DNA of 64,000 nucleotides from Carya illinoinensis (taxonomy: Eukaryota > Streptophyta > Magnoliopsida > Fagales > Juglandaceae), in contig NC_056765.1 in assembly GCF_018687715.1 (NCBI RefSeq), forward strand, positions 30,340,254 to 30,404,253, given 5' to 3'. Under the pieces are notes generated by a model that worked only from the letters and a program-made list of their open reading frames with translations, was not told the DNA's origin and ran no database searches. Positions within the stretch are counted from its first letter, which is position 1. The number at the start of each line of letters is the position of its first letter. The position numbers and the translations under genes were made by a program. This document shows positions 47,501 to 57,330 of the stretch, one piece after another.

Positions 47501-50500
47501 GCAGCAAGCAATACAACAATATCCCACCCACAACAAAATTCATCCAACAAAATGTTCCCACCCACCACCAACCACCAACAAAACAATCTCCCCATAAAGA
47601 GAGGTACAAAAAAGGGTTTGGTGTTCATAGCAACCAGTAGTATATAAATATCCACAACAATGTCACCAAGGCTGTTTTAAATACACATTCAAAAACTGCA
47701 CAAAACAAAAAAGACAACTATGTACCACCCTAGGCCTTATTTCTTTGTTCCTCAAGAATTTCCATTTGAAGATTATGGAAATACTCTTGCTGCACAGAAT
47801 TCATAGACCCAATATCCATTTTCATTATTTCCATATCATTTTTTCTCTTCTTTTCAGCTAATATCATAGATCTTTCTTCTTGAGCCTTAATTTCCATTTC
47901 AACCTTTTTCTTCTTAATTTCCAATAACTCAGCATTGCGGTTTTCTACCCTCATTAAGCTTTCTTTTCTCTCTAACATTAGAATCTTCCTATCCTCTGTC
48001 ATTTCCCTTAAGGCCTCACTAAATTCTTTATCTTCTCTTTCCCTACTTTTTCTTTTTTTCTCTCTTTCTTTTTCAGCCTTTTTCCCCGGAGGTCTCTCAC
48101 ACTCCACGGGCACATTTTCCATTGGGTCCCCTAATTGTATTGAGTTTGGAGTACTACCTGAACGTGAGACATTGTCCCTTCTTCTTACGGTCTCCATGTG
48201 TGTTTGCCATTTCGGTTGGTTCTTTAAAAGATTCCAACAATGATCCAAGGTGAAGTTGGTTTTTTGGGTCTCTCGATACAAAATTTTTGCCTTGTCAATC
48301 TACAAAATATAGAAACAATTAGTAGGACAAATCTGAAAAAATTTTACACAATAACAAAATAAACGATTATACCTTGTCTAGCTCGGTTGCACCGCTTGGA
48401 TGCATTCCTTCAACTTGGGCCATTGAACCACAAAATTTATTGACACTTTTTTGAATGGTTGACCACCGATTGGTCAAAGAGGGTATAGATCTTTCTTGAC
48501 TGTTAGGTTTTTTATAAGTGGAGTAGTAATCATAAATTCTACTCCACAATTGTGTGGAGGTTTGGTCAGTCCCCCGTATGGAATCTATACTAACGTTAAG
48601 CCAAGCTGAAATGAGGAGAGTATCTTCCTCAATAGTAAATGACACACCCCGCTGGGATTTATGTTTTGCTGCCTTTTTTTCCCGTTGGGGTTGTGTCGCT
48701 TGGACATCAACGAAATCAGCATCCACAATAGGGTTGTTTATACCACCCTCACCACTTTCCAACAATGTGGTGAAGAAGGGATCCTCATCAATTAAAGTGT
48801 TCATCCTTCAACAAAATATTGAAGGACAAAATGTTACTAAAACAGCACATATTAAGCAAAACAGGGCCAACATGTTTAAAAAAGACTGTTAAACTCATAC
48901 CCAGTACCTGTTTTGAGGTAAAGCAAGGCCAACAAGCAGTACAAAATTCAGATTATGTAGTTTTTAAGATGATGTACAGATTTATCTAAATGCAGTTTTT
49001 ATGAATTTAATGATGATGTGCAGATTTATCTATATGCAATTAAAAATCATCCATTTTTCTTGTAACAAGCAGTACAACATGGATTGCTTCCACCAACTGG
49101 CCTCGAATATGTACTCTAAACAAATGTTTTTGAAAGTAATTATATATATATATATATAAATATAAATATTATATAAACTTCTCTATTTACTGGACCTTTT
49201 TTTCAGTACATGGATCTGTTCCTCACTCGAGTAAATGGCCTAAGACGAAGACTCTTATTTACTACTGAAGTAGAGGATGTATTAAATTATTCATTAATAA
49301 GGGAAACCTTTCAGGTATTATTATATATTTTGCTCATCAATTTTTTTCACACCTGATTTGGTAAAATTTGAATATTGGGAGTTCTAGTTGCCTTGATGAC
49401 TGTGTTGGCATCTGTTGGTCTGCTGAGTGAGGGTGGGCATGATGCAGTAGGATGGTGTTAGAGTTCGAATCTTTGTTAAATTTTATCATTAGAAAATGCA
49501 AAGGGCATAGACTGAGTATGCAAGACTTGTATAAGAAGAATTTGAATTTGACTTGACCTATTAATTGTTGTTATTTTCTTTACTCGAACAGGAAGAATAT
49601 GTTTTCATTTTTTTTTTTATAAGTAGGAAGAATATGTTTTCATTAGACACAACCCTGGGTAATTAAGCATAAAGTTACTAATTACTGAAATCAACCGGCT
49701 ATATCCTATATATTCATTTATATGAATTTGAAGAAGTTTATCCTCCCCCCCCCCCCCCCCCCCCTCACTTTTCCAGTTAAAAGAGTGCCATATCTAACTG
49801 TTCTCATACTAAGTTGCAAATTATGATGTGAAAGGTGCTCAAGGACAAATGACACTTCCAAATATTAACTAATTTAAACTGAATGGTAAGATCATAATTA
49901 GCCTCTGTTTTCAGCGGTATTCAATCCTCACCTAACATCTTCATGCTTCAATGAACAACCACTCTAATATCAATGGACATTTCAAACCAAATAAATGGAA
50001 AACTCTCCTAAACACAATCGGAAAGCAGATCCCAATTTGTTTTTCCTTATAGGAATTTTGGGGTTCCACTAAAGGAAATAGCCATGATCCATTAAAGTTA
50101 ATTGCTATGATCGAATTAAAACAGCAACCAAATCCATTAAACTCAGATAATAGAACCCAAGAACAGAAAATCGAAACCAAGAAACCCATAATATCACACA
50201 ATCACGAAACCCTAATCTAAACCAAGAACAAAATCAAATGAAGAAATGGCAACAGAAAAACAGAAAAATAGAAAAACACATGCACGATCTAAAACCCTAA
50301 CCGAAACTGTGAAGAGAAAGGGAGAAATCATACCTGAAATAGCAGAAAATTAAGGAAACCAGCAACCTCCAGTGATTCCCAGCAACAGTCGCAGGCTCCG
50401 TCGATGACCGTCGTGAGAGAGAGGTGCACGGATCCAAGCTTCTTCCGATGGGGTTGTTTGGGTCGAGAGAGGGATGGGGATTCGGGAAAGGAGAAACCGA

Positions 50501-52139
50501 GGGAGAGAGAGTGTGGAAATATGGAAATAATCCCGTTTGGGGGGGGGGTCAGGGAGAGAGAGTGTGGGAGGAGAGAGAAATAAACATTAAAATAAAACTT
50601 GGAGAGTAAATAGTGGCTCGGGAAAATTGTAATGTTACTGTTCATAGTTAGCTAAAACTTTAGAGCTAGAGAATCCAATGTAGACTGATTTATGTTAATA
50701 TTATGCAAAATTGACTTTGCATATGGGGATGCATAGTCCAATGTGAATGCTCTTAGCCATGACTAGTTTGAATGAAATCATTTTATTCGTCTATCCAAGC
50801 ATTCATTAGCAATGAGCATTGAGTCTAGGATTTATCTGCTTGTAAGAACAACATTCTAAGACTTTGATATGATCTTCCCCAAAACTTCACTCAAAAGATT
50901 TGTGAGAATCTTGGATATAATCGTATACACTCCTTCACAAGACTAAAAGGGTGATAGCCCTTAATATCCGAAGCCCCTGATTTCTTAGCAATGAGCACAA
51001 GAAAGGTGGCATAGAGGCTTTTCTCGAACTGCCCGTATGTAAAACTCATGGAAGACTTTCATAATGTCATCTTTTACCACACCGAATAGGTCTGGAAAAA
51101 AGCAATGGTGAATCCATCCGGACCTGATGCTTTGTCTTTTGCCATCTTTTTAACCACTTCATACACATCATTTTCTTCAAATGTTCTCTCTAGCCACACA
51201 GCTCTGTAGTACTCAATGGGCTTGAGAGCTAATCCATCAAGTTTTGGCCTCCAATCAACTTGTTCCACGAGCAATTCTAGAATTGCAAAACCAGGAAATG
51301 TGATTCGTAATCTTGAAATGATCCAAAGAAACAAAATCGACAATACCGAGTTGCTCGATGGCATTCTTCCTCCAATGTGACTTGGCCGCTCAATGAAAGA
51401 ATCTATGCACATTTATCCCCTTCCCTTAACCATAAAGTGCTAGATTTCTGGCTCCATGATATTTCCTCCATCAACGTGATTCTTTCTAGATTTCTGTCCC
51501 ACTTTGTACATTTGGGTCAAGGATATATTCTCTCTCCTAGACTAGCCATAAACCTGTGTGACGCTCGGGCCGAAATAACTTAATTGCTAAGCACCTGAGG
51601 TGGAAACTCAAGGATTTTTTTTCGACTATCTGATAAGGAGAGGAAATGTTATTTTTCAATAAGAGTAGAGGAAAGGTTGAGAAACTGAAGAGTTTATACC
51701 ACAGGAGAAGAAAGGTTTTTTCCAGCAAGATGAGAGAAAAAGTTGAGAAACCAAAAATTTTTTTATACAAAGAATGAATAAATAAGAAAGTTAATGAAAA
51801 TGGTTGATACATAGTTCATTCTTTTGTGAAGACATTGCTTCAGCTTTTATATTGTTAATAGATTCTGCATTTACATATGGCCAACACTCAAATGGCATGG
51901 CCTCCTACTGTAAGAAGTGGGTGGTTCGTGAGGTATTGGGTTCGAATGTGCTGTCCTCCTTATTGTATTGATTCCTGGAAATTAATTTTAGATACTGTTC
52001 TCATGGTTTGTAATAACAGGAATATTTGAGCGTTTTCGTGGAATTCTTCATGAAGGGGAAATAGATAAACGGGTACAATTTCTGATTGAAGGGCTATTTG
52101 CTGTAAGAAAAGCAAAGTTTCAGGTAAGTACTTTTCTTA

Positions 52140-52185
<46 letters not shown>

Positions 52186-55100
52186 TTCTTTTGGCAGAGT
52201 AATGTCATCGCATACTAGTGTCCAAAGATAGCCAGTACAAAGATGCTCATTGTGATGTATTTGTTTGCAGGGATACCCTGCCGTTCGTCCTGATCTAGAC
52301 CTTGTAGAGCAGGAAGATCAGTTAACGCATGAGGTCTCTCTCCAAGATGAAATAGATCCAGAGATTACACTCGGTATGTCTTGTCTTCTGCTTCTTTATC
52401 GATCTGCCTATAAATATGTACTATTTTAATTGTGCCTATAAGTATGTACTATTTTGATTCTGCCTATAAATATGTACTATTTTGATTTATCCTTTTTTTC
52501 CTTTTCAGATATATTCAAGGCAGATCCTGATTTCCTCGAGAATGAGAGACGCTATGAAGAAGTTAGGAAAACCATTCTGGGTGAGGAGTCTGAGGATGAA
52601 GCTGGTTCAGATGCAGGTTCAGATGATGACGAGGATGATGCTGATGATGACGAATCTGAGGAAGAGGATGAGCAGCAGATGAAAATCAAGGATGAAACAG
52701 AGACAAACCTTGTAAATCTTCGGAGGACAATCTACCTCACTATTATGTCTAGTGTAGATTTTGAGGAGGCTGGTCATAAGCTCCTGAAAATCAAACTAGA
52801 GCCAGGTCAAGAGGTAAGTGGTGCAAGCATTTTTCTGTTGTATAAACCAAGCCACCTTATTTGGGTATTTCTTTATTGGTGATGGGTAGGACAAGAGTAG
52901 ATGAAGAGTGAATATTTGGTTACAGTTGATGTATTTGTGCAAATGACTGGTTCTTGACTAGTAGCACTATTTGGTAGAGAAGTGGGATCTGGGTCCAAGT
53001 CATTCTTTTAGGTTCAAGTCCCCCCCCACAAAAACAAAACCAACACACTCACCCACCCACACACACACAAAACCAGTAGTATTTTAATGAATAACTTGCA
53101 TGGTGCTTAGATTAGCATTGCCGTTGGGTGTTAAGAGTGTAGACAAGACAAGCCATGCCGAGGTCCAGCCTAGATTTTTGCTGCTCGAGCTCAGCTTGTC
53201 TTGGGCTTGGATCATTGATACATTTTTTTTTTATAGTAAGATCATTGATTTTTACTAGGGCTTGGTCTTCTATTTGAACCTTAGGACTGTTTCTCAAGTT
53301 TTGGCTTGCATTGTGCTCAGTCAGGCTTGCAAGTGGCTCTAGCTTATCATACCCAGCCCCAGCTACATTTTTCACAATCTTGTTGAAATTTTGTACAAAA
53401 ATATATTCAGAAACTTCTATCTAAAATGAAGAGCTCTGATAGACCCACTATGTTGTAATTTTAAAACATGCAAATCATCAGTCTCTTGAATTACCTTATT
53501 TGGTTCGACACTACTTGCTGACTTATAACTGTGTTATGCAGATGGAATTGTGCATTATGCTTTTGGAATGCTGCAGTCAGGAGAGAACTTACCTCCGATA
53601 TTATGGTCTTTTGGGCCAGCGGTTCTGCATGATCAACAAAGTTCACCAGGAAAACTTTGAGAAATGCTTTGTCCAGCAGTATTCCATGATTCACCGGCTT
53701 GAAACAAATAAGCTGCGAAATGTGGCAAAGTTTTTTGCACATCTACTCGGCACAGATGCTCTGCCTTGGCATGTCTTAGCCTATATACGTCTAACTGAGG
53801 AGGATACCACTTCTTCTTCCCGTATATTTATTAAGATTCTATTTCAGGTAACCAAGGGGACATCTTCAATATTTTACACCCTCTTGTCAGGCATTCTTCC
53901 TAGTCCTCTTGTTATAGGTTGTTCTGTTGGAATATAATTTTTTAATATTATTTTTGTTTTGGGATTTGAAAAGTTGAATTTTTTTTTGTGTTTTGTTTGG
54001 AAGTTTGAGAAAGTTGTAATAATTAGATGAAAAAATTGAAAATTTGAAATTGAAGAGTGTTTGTGTTTGAGTGGTATTTGGATGTTGAGATAGATGAAAT
54101 GTGATGGGATGAGATGGGTTGAAACCATCTCAATATCCAAACGGGACTTTTAAAGATGATCCTAAGACATTTAACATTAGACATCTTGCCTAAATTGAGA
54201 GGGTATGAATAATGATTATCATCATAGAAGGTAATTTATGTTTTCAGCTAGTGCAGTTTTAGAAGTCCTTTGCTCATGTTGGCATTGATTGGTCTGATAA
54301 CCAATCCATATTCTACGTAGTTGAAGAACAACAAACTAGGGATAGGCAAATTCTAACAGTATATTTAGTGAAATTCAGAATAGGTGTGGAGTTTGCTTTT
54401 TGTATGGGATTGCATGACTCGTGATGATGCAATTATCAGGATTATGAATACAATTACAGTCATCTGTTGCAATGCCAGTTATGTAGACTTGTAGTCCTTG
54501 TTATTTTCTTATGATCATACATATGACCTGGGAGTTAATACGTAACTAGTTACTCTTAGTCGGGTAAGTGGGCCTGTCAACTTTGATTGTTCTGTCATAT
54601 TGTGTTATTTGATACTATATTTTCTGCTGACTTTTAACCATTCAATTGTTCTGGTTATCAAAATACACATCGTTTGTTGTTCATGATGCCCTTGTAAAAA
54701 ACTTACTACCAGAAATATCACCTTAGTTCCTCACTCATAAAAAATTAATGATTACGGTATTTTAAAACGATAAGCTGGGTTGCGTTAATTGGACTTGGTT
54801 GCCATTTCTTTTGGAAGCTGTTAAGCTTACTGTGGTAGCGTGGTGCAGGAATTGTCAGAGCATCTGGGCATCCGTCTGCTGAATGAACGGCTTTCAGATC
54901 CAACAATGCAGGACTCGTTTGAATCTATATTCCCGAGGGATAATCCCAAGAACACAAGGTTTTCAATTAACTTTTTCACATCCATTGGGCTTGGAGGCAT
55001 CACAGAGAATTTACGAGAGTACCTGAAGAATATGCCACGCCTCATTATGCAACAAGAGCAGGCAGTGTCAGACTCTGAATCTGATGGTGAATCTGATAGT

Positions 55101-55205
55101 TCTGATAATTCAGACACAGAGACGGCTAGTTCTGAGACACAATCAGATTCAAGTTCAGATGAGAGTGAAAAGGATGATAGACGGAGGAAGCGGAGGAGAA
55201 AATAA
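44566..55205 (+). CDS. CWC22: Pre-mRNA-splicing factor CWC22
   Basis: Spliceosome protein. In other eukaryotes CWC22 is needed for the first catalytic step and brings eIF4A3 to the exon junction complex. Coding exons: 44566-45672, 45785-45974, 52020-52123, 52271-52373, 52509-52813, 53542-53847, 54849-55205, all with GT-AG introns and matching phases. Total 2472 nt, 823 aa. Residues 1-245 form a highly charged Arg/Asp/Glu/Ser-rich arm. The conserved core starts at [14 protein letters not shown] (residue 249). The MIF4G domain spans about 275-465, with [19 protein letters not shown] and [20 protein letters not shown]. An acidic Asp/Glu stretch lies near 525-560, the MA3 domain at about 565-705, and an acidic Ser tail ends KRRRK. 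A GT-AG 5' UTR intron (44139-44506) is likely. Intron 2 is 6 kb and holds nested transposons. Confidence 0.95.
46100..46874 (-). pseudogene. LINE reverse transcriptase, downstream half
   Basis: On the minus strand the sequence next to the Harbinger element reads [19 protein letters not shown], then [30 protein letters not shown], which are conserved LINE reverse transcriptase blocks. Further left, matching fragments continue in changing frames, with the usual ADD region degraded near 46560, and fade out around 46100. It lies in intron 2 of CWC22, antisense to it. The upstream half is at 50756-51600. Confidence 0.85.
47730..48804 (-). CDS. Harbinger ORF1-type SANT/Myb-like protein
   Basis: Two exons on the minus strand, 48804-48373 and 48299-47730, joined in phase 0 by a 73-bp GT-AG intron, give 333 aa with no internal stop. 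Residues about 48-130 form a SANT/Myb-trihelix-like region ([20 protein letters not shown], then [15 protein letters not shown] and [17 protein letters not shown]). The second exon carries a NAM-associated-type region starting at about residue 145 ([22 protein letters not shown]). It ends in a long Glu/Lys-rich coiled coil (about 215-330). In PIF/Harbinger elements this protein binds the transposon ends and assists the transposase. Plant homologues are often mislabelled 'glutathione S-transferase T3-like'. The partner transposase is missing here. Confidence 0.8.
49207..49314 (+). other. Exon-like 36-codon segment inside the Harbinger element
   Basis: 108 bases, exactly 36 open codons. A pyrimidine-rich tract ending TTTTTTTCAG precedes it and CAG/GTATTA follows it, so it looks like an internal phase-0 exon. 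The peptide includes [17 protein letters not shown] and [18 protein letters not shown] do not recognise the family. It is not part of CWC22: splicing it after CWC22 exon 2 would bring a stop after about 20 codons. A captured host-gene fragment is the best explanation. Confidence 0.5.
49745..49764. repeat. Poly(C) run, 20 bases
   Basis: Twenty C in a row inside the Harbinger element. Long poly(C) runs are unusual in AT-rich plant DNA and hard to sequence. Confidence 0.9.
50756..51600 (-). pseudogene. LINE reverse transcriptase, upstream half
   Basis: The minus strand shows, in changing frames, [70 protein letters not shown], and finally a block like 'VLIANECLD'. These are the connector and first reverse transcriptase blocks of plant L1-type LINEs. 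The order continues directly at 46874 after removing the Harbinger element. No endonuclease domain was found, so the LINE is probably 5'-truncated or decayed past recognition. Confidence 0.85.
52137..52185. repeat. (ATT)n microsatellite in CWC22 intron 3
   Basis: About 16 ATT units directly after the donor of the 147-bp intron between 52123 and 52271, taking up about one third of it. Confidence 0.9.
53940..54146. mobile_element. MITE-like 'CGTTTGGAT' family, copy B, partial
   Basis: Shares an AT-rich body (TTTTTAATATTATTTTTGTTT) and the terminal ATCCAAACGGGAC with the copy at 56963-57330. The left end seems to be missing. It lies in CWC22 intron 6 (53848-54848). Confidence 0.6.
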
Positions 55206-55581
55206 AAGGGAATGGTGCATTAGAGTCGACAACACACCAGGAAGCTTTGAATATGTTGTATTTATATTGCACTGTAGTTCTATGTCAATGTTTGTGCATC
55301 TTTTGAATATTTTGTACCGGCAAGTTTTCACTGTCGAGCTCTGTAGAAGTTCCTTTCTCTAATGCAAGGTTGCTTGTTGCTATTTTAGGTTGGGTTTGGG
55401 TGTTCGGGATGAGAGATGCTATAGGGGACTGTATTGCAGTCCTAACATATAAAATGACTAGATTATCTCCATTTTTAGGCTGTAAATGACTACTTTATCA
55501 CTCCTTCTGCTATAACCTAAAGCCAAACGAGAACACAAACACAAGTAGTTTGCAATATTTCTCTTCTGAAGCAATACTGTC

Positions 55582-55584
<3 letters not shown>

Positions 55585-55611
<27 letters not shown>
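55585..55611. repeat. Poly(C) run, 27 bases
   Basis: Twenty-seven C in a row downstream of CWC22. It creates a poly-Gly stretch in the minus-strand frame at 55458-55649, which is not a gene. Confidence 0.9.
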
Positions 55612-55612
<1 letters not shown>

Positions 55613-56962
55613 CTTCCAACCAAATCTCCAGCCTAGTGTCGACCACCACAACCTAATATCCTTCACCATCGACAGAATATGCTGTTTGTTTTCTTAACAT
55701 TTTCCTCAAGCATTTTGCTCTCTAGTTCTACCTCACTTGCTTCTCTTTTCTTCCATTTTGGTTGTTTGCAGTTATTGTTTTTTCCAAATCCCAATACAAA
55801 TTTTTCAGAACCAAACAAGATAAAATGCCTAGAAAAATATGAAAAAGGGCTAAAAATCAATTAAATTAACAAAAAAGAAAATGTGAAATCAGAGACAAAA
55901 TTTATCAAAGTAACACCCTTTAACCTATCCTCCTGAAGATCACATTGCACATCAGCATTCCTCTGAACCGACAGTATCAACATTTTTTTGCACCTTTTTA
56001 AACTAAATACATCAGTGTACAAAGACAAGCTGGTCTATAACACCCAAGTGCCCTTGAAAACCAAGCCTAATGATCATAACAAAAACTCGGCGAGAACGCC
56101 GAAGGGTTAATCGATAAATACAAGAGAGAACCTGCACAAAGGATTGTCAATGCACCTAGCAAATTATATACACAAACGAAATTCCAGCAATAAGAATACA
56201 AAACCTACATTTATAAGCAAAAGGTCTATGTATCCAAGGAGAATGACAAGAATGATCAATGCTAAAAAAAAAAAAAAATGTCATTGATTGCACAAAAAAT
56301 GAGAATCAATAGGTGGGGTGATCGGAGAAGGTCAAGAAGATGAAGATTTTGGAGAATGAGGCAATGGGGAGGGCGATGATGAGGGTGAAGAAATCAAGGT
56401 TTTTCCATCTAGGTTTGAATAAATATTGAAGCGACGGCAATGGAGTAGAGGCGAGGGCGAGTTCATCTACTCATTCAAGAGATTTTTCACTCACAGACAC
56501 GGGTATTTTGCATGTCCTTAATTAGTGAAACGCTCTGTTTCATTTAGGCCTGTAAAGCAGTCCACATCTGTGAACTGTAATAAGCATTATTCATTCGGAA
56601 TGTGTTGAGGTATGTTGTGAATAGTAATGAAAAGTAAATAAAAATTAATAAATAATAATAAAATATGTTAAGAAATATTGAGGTATTCTCAACATTCCAA
56701 CACACCTAAAATGCAGACCCAAACACACCTAATTGTTTTAGTTACCTATTTCTAGGAAAAAAAATGCAGACCCAATCTGCTTTCTACCAAGACTTTGAAA
56801 CTACTTCAGACCTAGACTTTTCTACGCTATTGCTTTTTTGACATTTTTGTTTTCAAACGAAAAGGGGTAGCAGGTGGAGATCGGTGGTCCTCACTCCCTA
56901 GGCATTCTCGTGATAGAATATTACCCCCTTTGTCAATCGGTATGCGATAAATGTTACAACAA

Positions 56963-57330
56963 CTCGTTTGGATGTTGAATGGATGAGATGATCAAATGAG
57001 AAATTTTTAAATTATAATTAAATAATTTGTAAATGATAATAAAATTGTTTGAATTAAGATGTTTTATGAAATTTTGAGAGGAGAGAAAAAATTAAATAAA
57101 AATATTATAAAATTAAATAATATTATAATATAGTTTTTTAATATTATTTTTATTTTAGAATTTAAAAAAGTTGAATTATTTTTTATGTTTTGTTAGAAAA
57201 TTTAGAAAAATTGTAACGATTAGGAAATGATTAGAAGAAAAGTTGAATATTTGAAATTGAAAAATATTTGTATTTATGATGTTTGAATGTTGAGATGAGA
57301 TGAAACTAATTTACAATCCAAATGGGACCT
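56963..57330. mobile_element. MITE-like 'CGTTTGGAT' family, copy C
   Basis: About 368 bp. The left end is CTCGTTTGGATG and the right end ATCCAAATGGGACC, weak inverted repeats around TTTGGAT. The body contains TTTTTAATATTATTTTTATTTTA as in copies B and D. Confidence 0.6.

Larger units (their letters stand above)
46875..50752 (-). mobile_element. PIF/Harbinger transposon without recognised transposase
   Basis: Perfect 15-bp terminal inverted repeats: GAGCATTCACATTGG at 46875-46889 and its complement at 50738-50752. The 3-bp TTA target duplication (46872-46874 and 50753-50755) is the PIF/Harbinger signature. Further similarity inside the ends includes the TGCATATGC-type blocks near both termini. 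The element is 3878 bp and holds one intact two-exon ORF1-type gene on the minus strand and an exon-like segment at 49207-49314. No DDE transposase frame was seen. It split a LINE inside intron 2 of CWC22. Confidence 0.92.

Noticed and set aside
47266..47655. Ser/Gln-rich frames around 47266-47640
   Set aside because: Low-complexity repeats of CAGCA type in the left part of the Harbinger element. They lie past the stop of the ORF1 gene and have no homology that I can see.
49207..49314. Extra CWC22 exon
   Set aside because: CWC22 exon 2 (ending SPKGLHG) joins directly to exon 3 (IFERFRG) as in the family. Inserting this segment in phase would introduce a stop.
50328..50645. 105-codon minus-strand frame near the right side of the Harbinger element
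   Set aside because: Built on a G-rich and GA-rich tract, no transposase motif. It was considered as a transposase exon and dropped.
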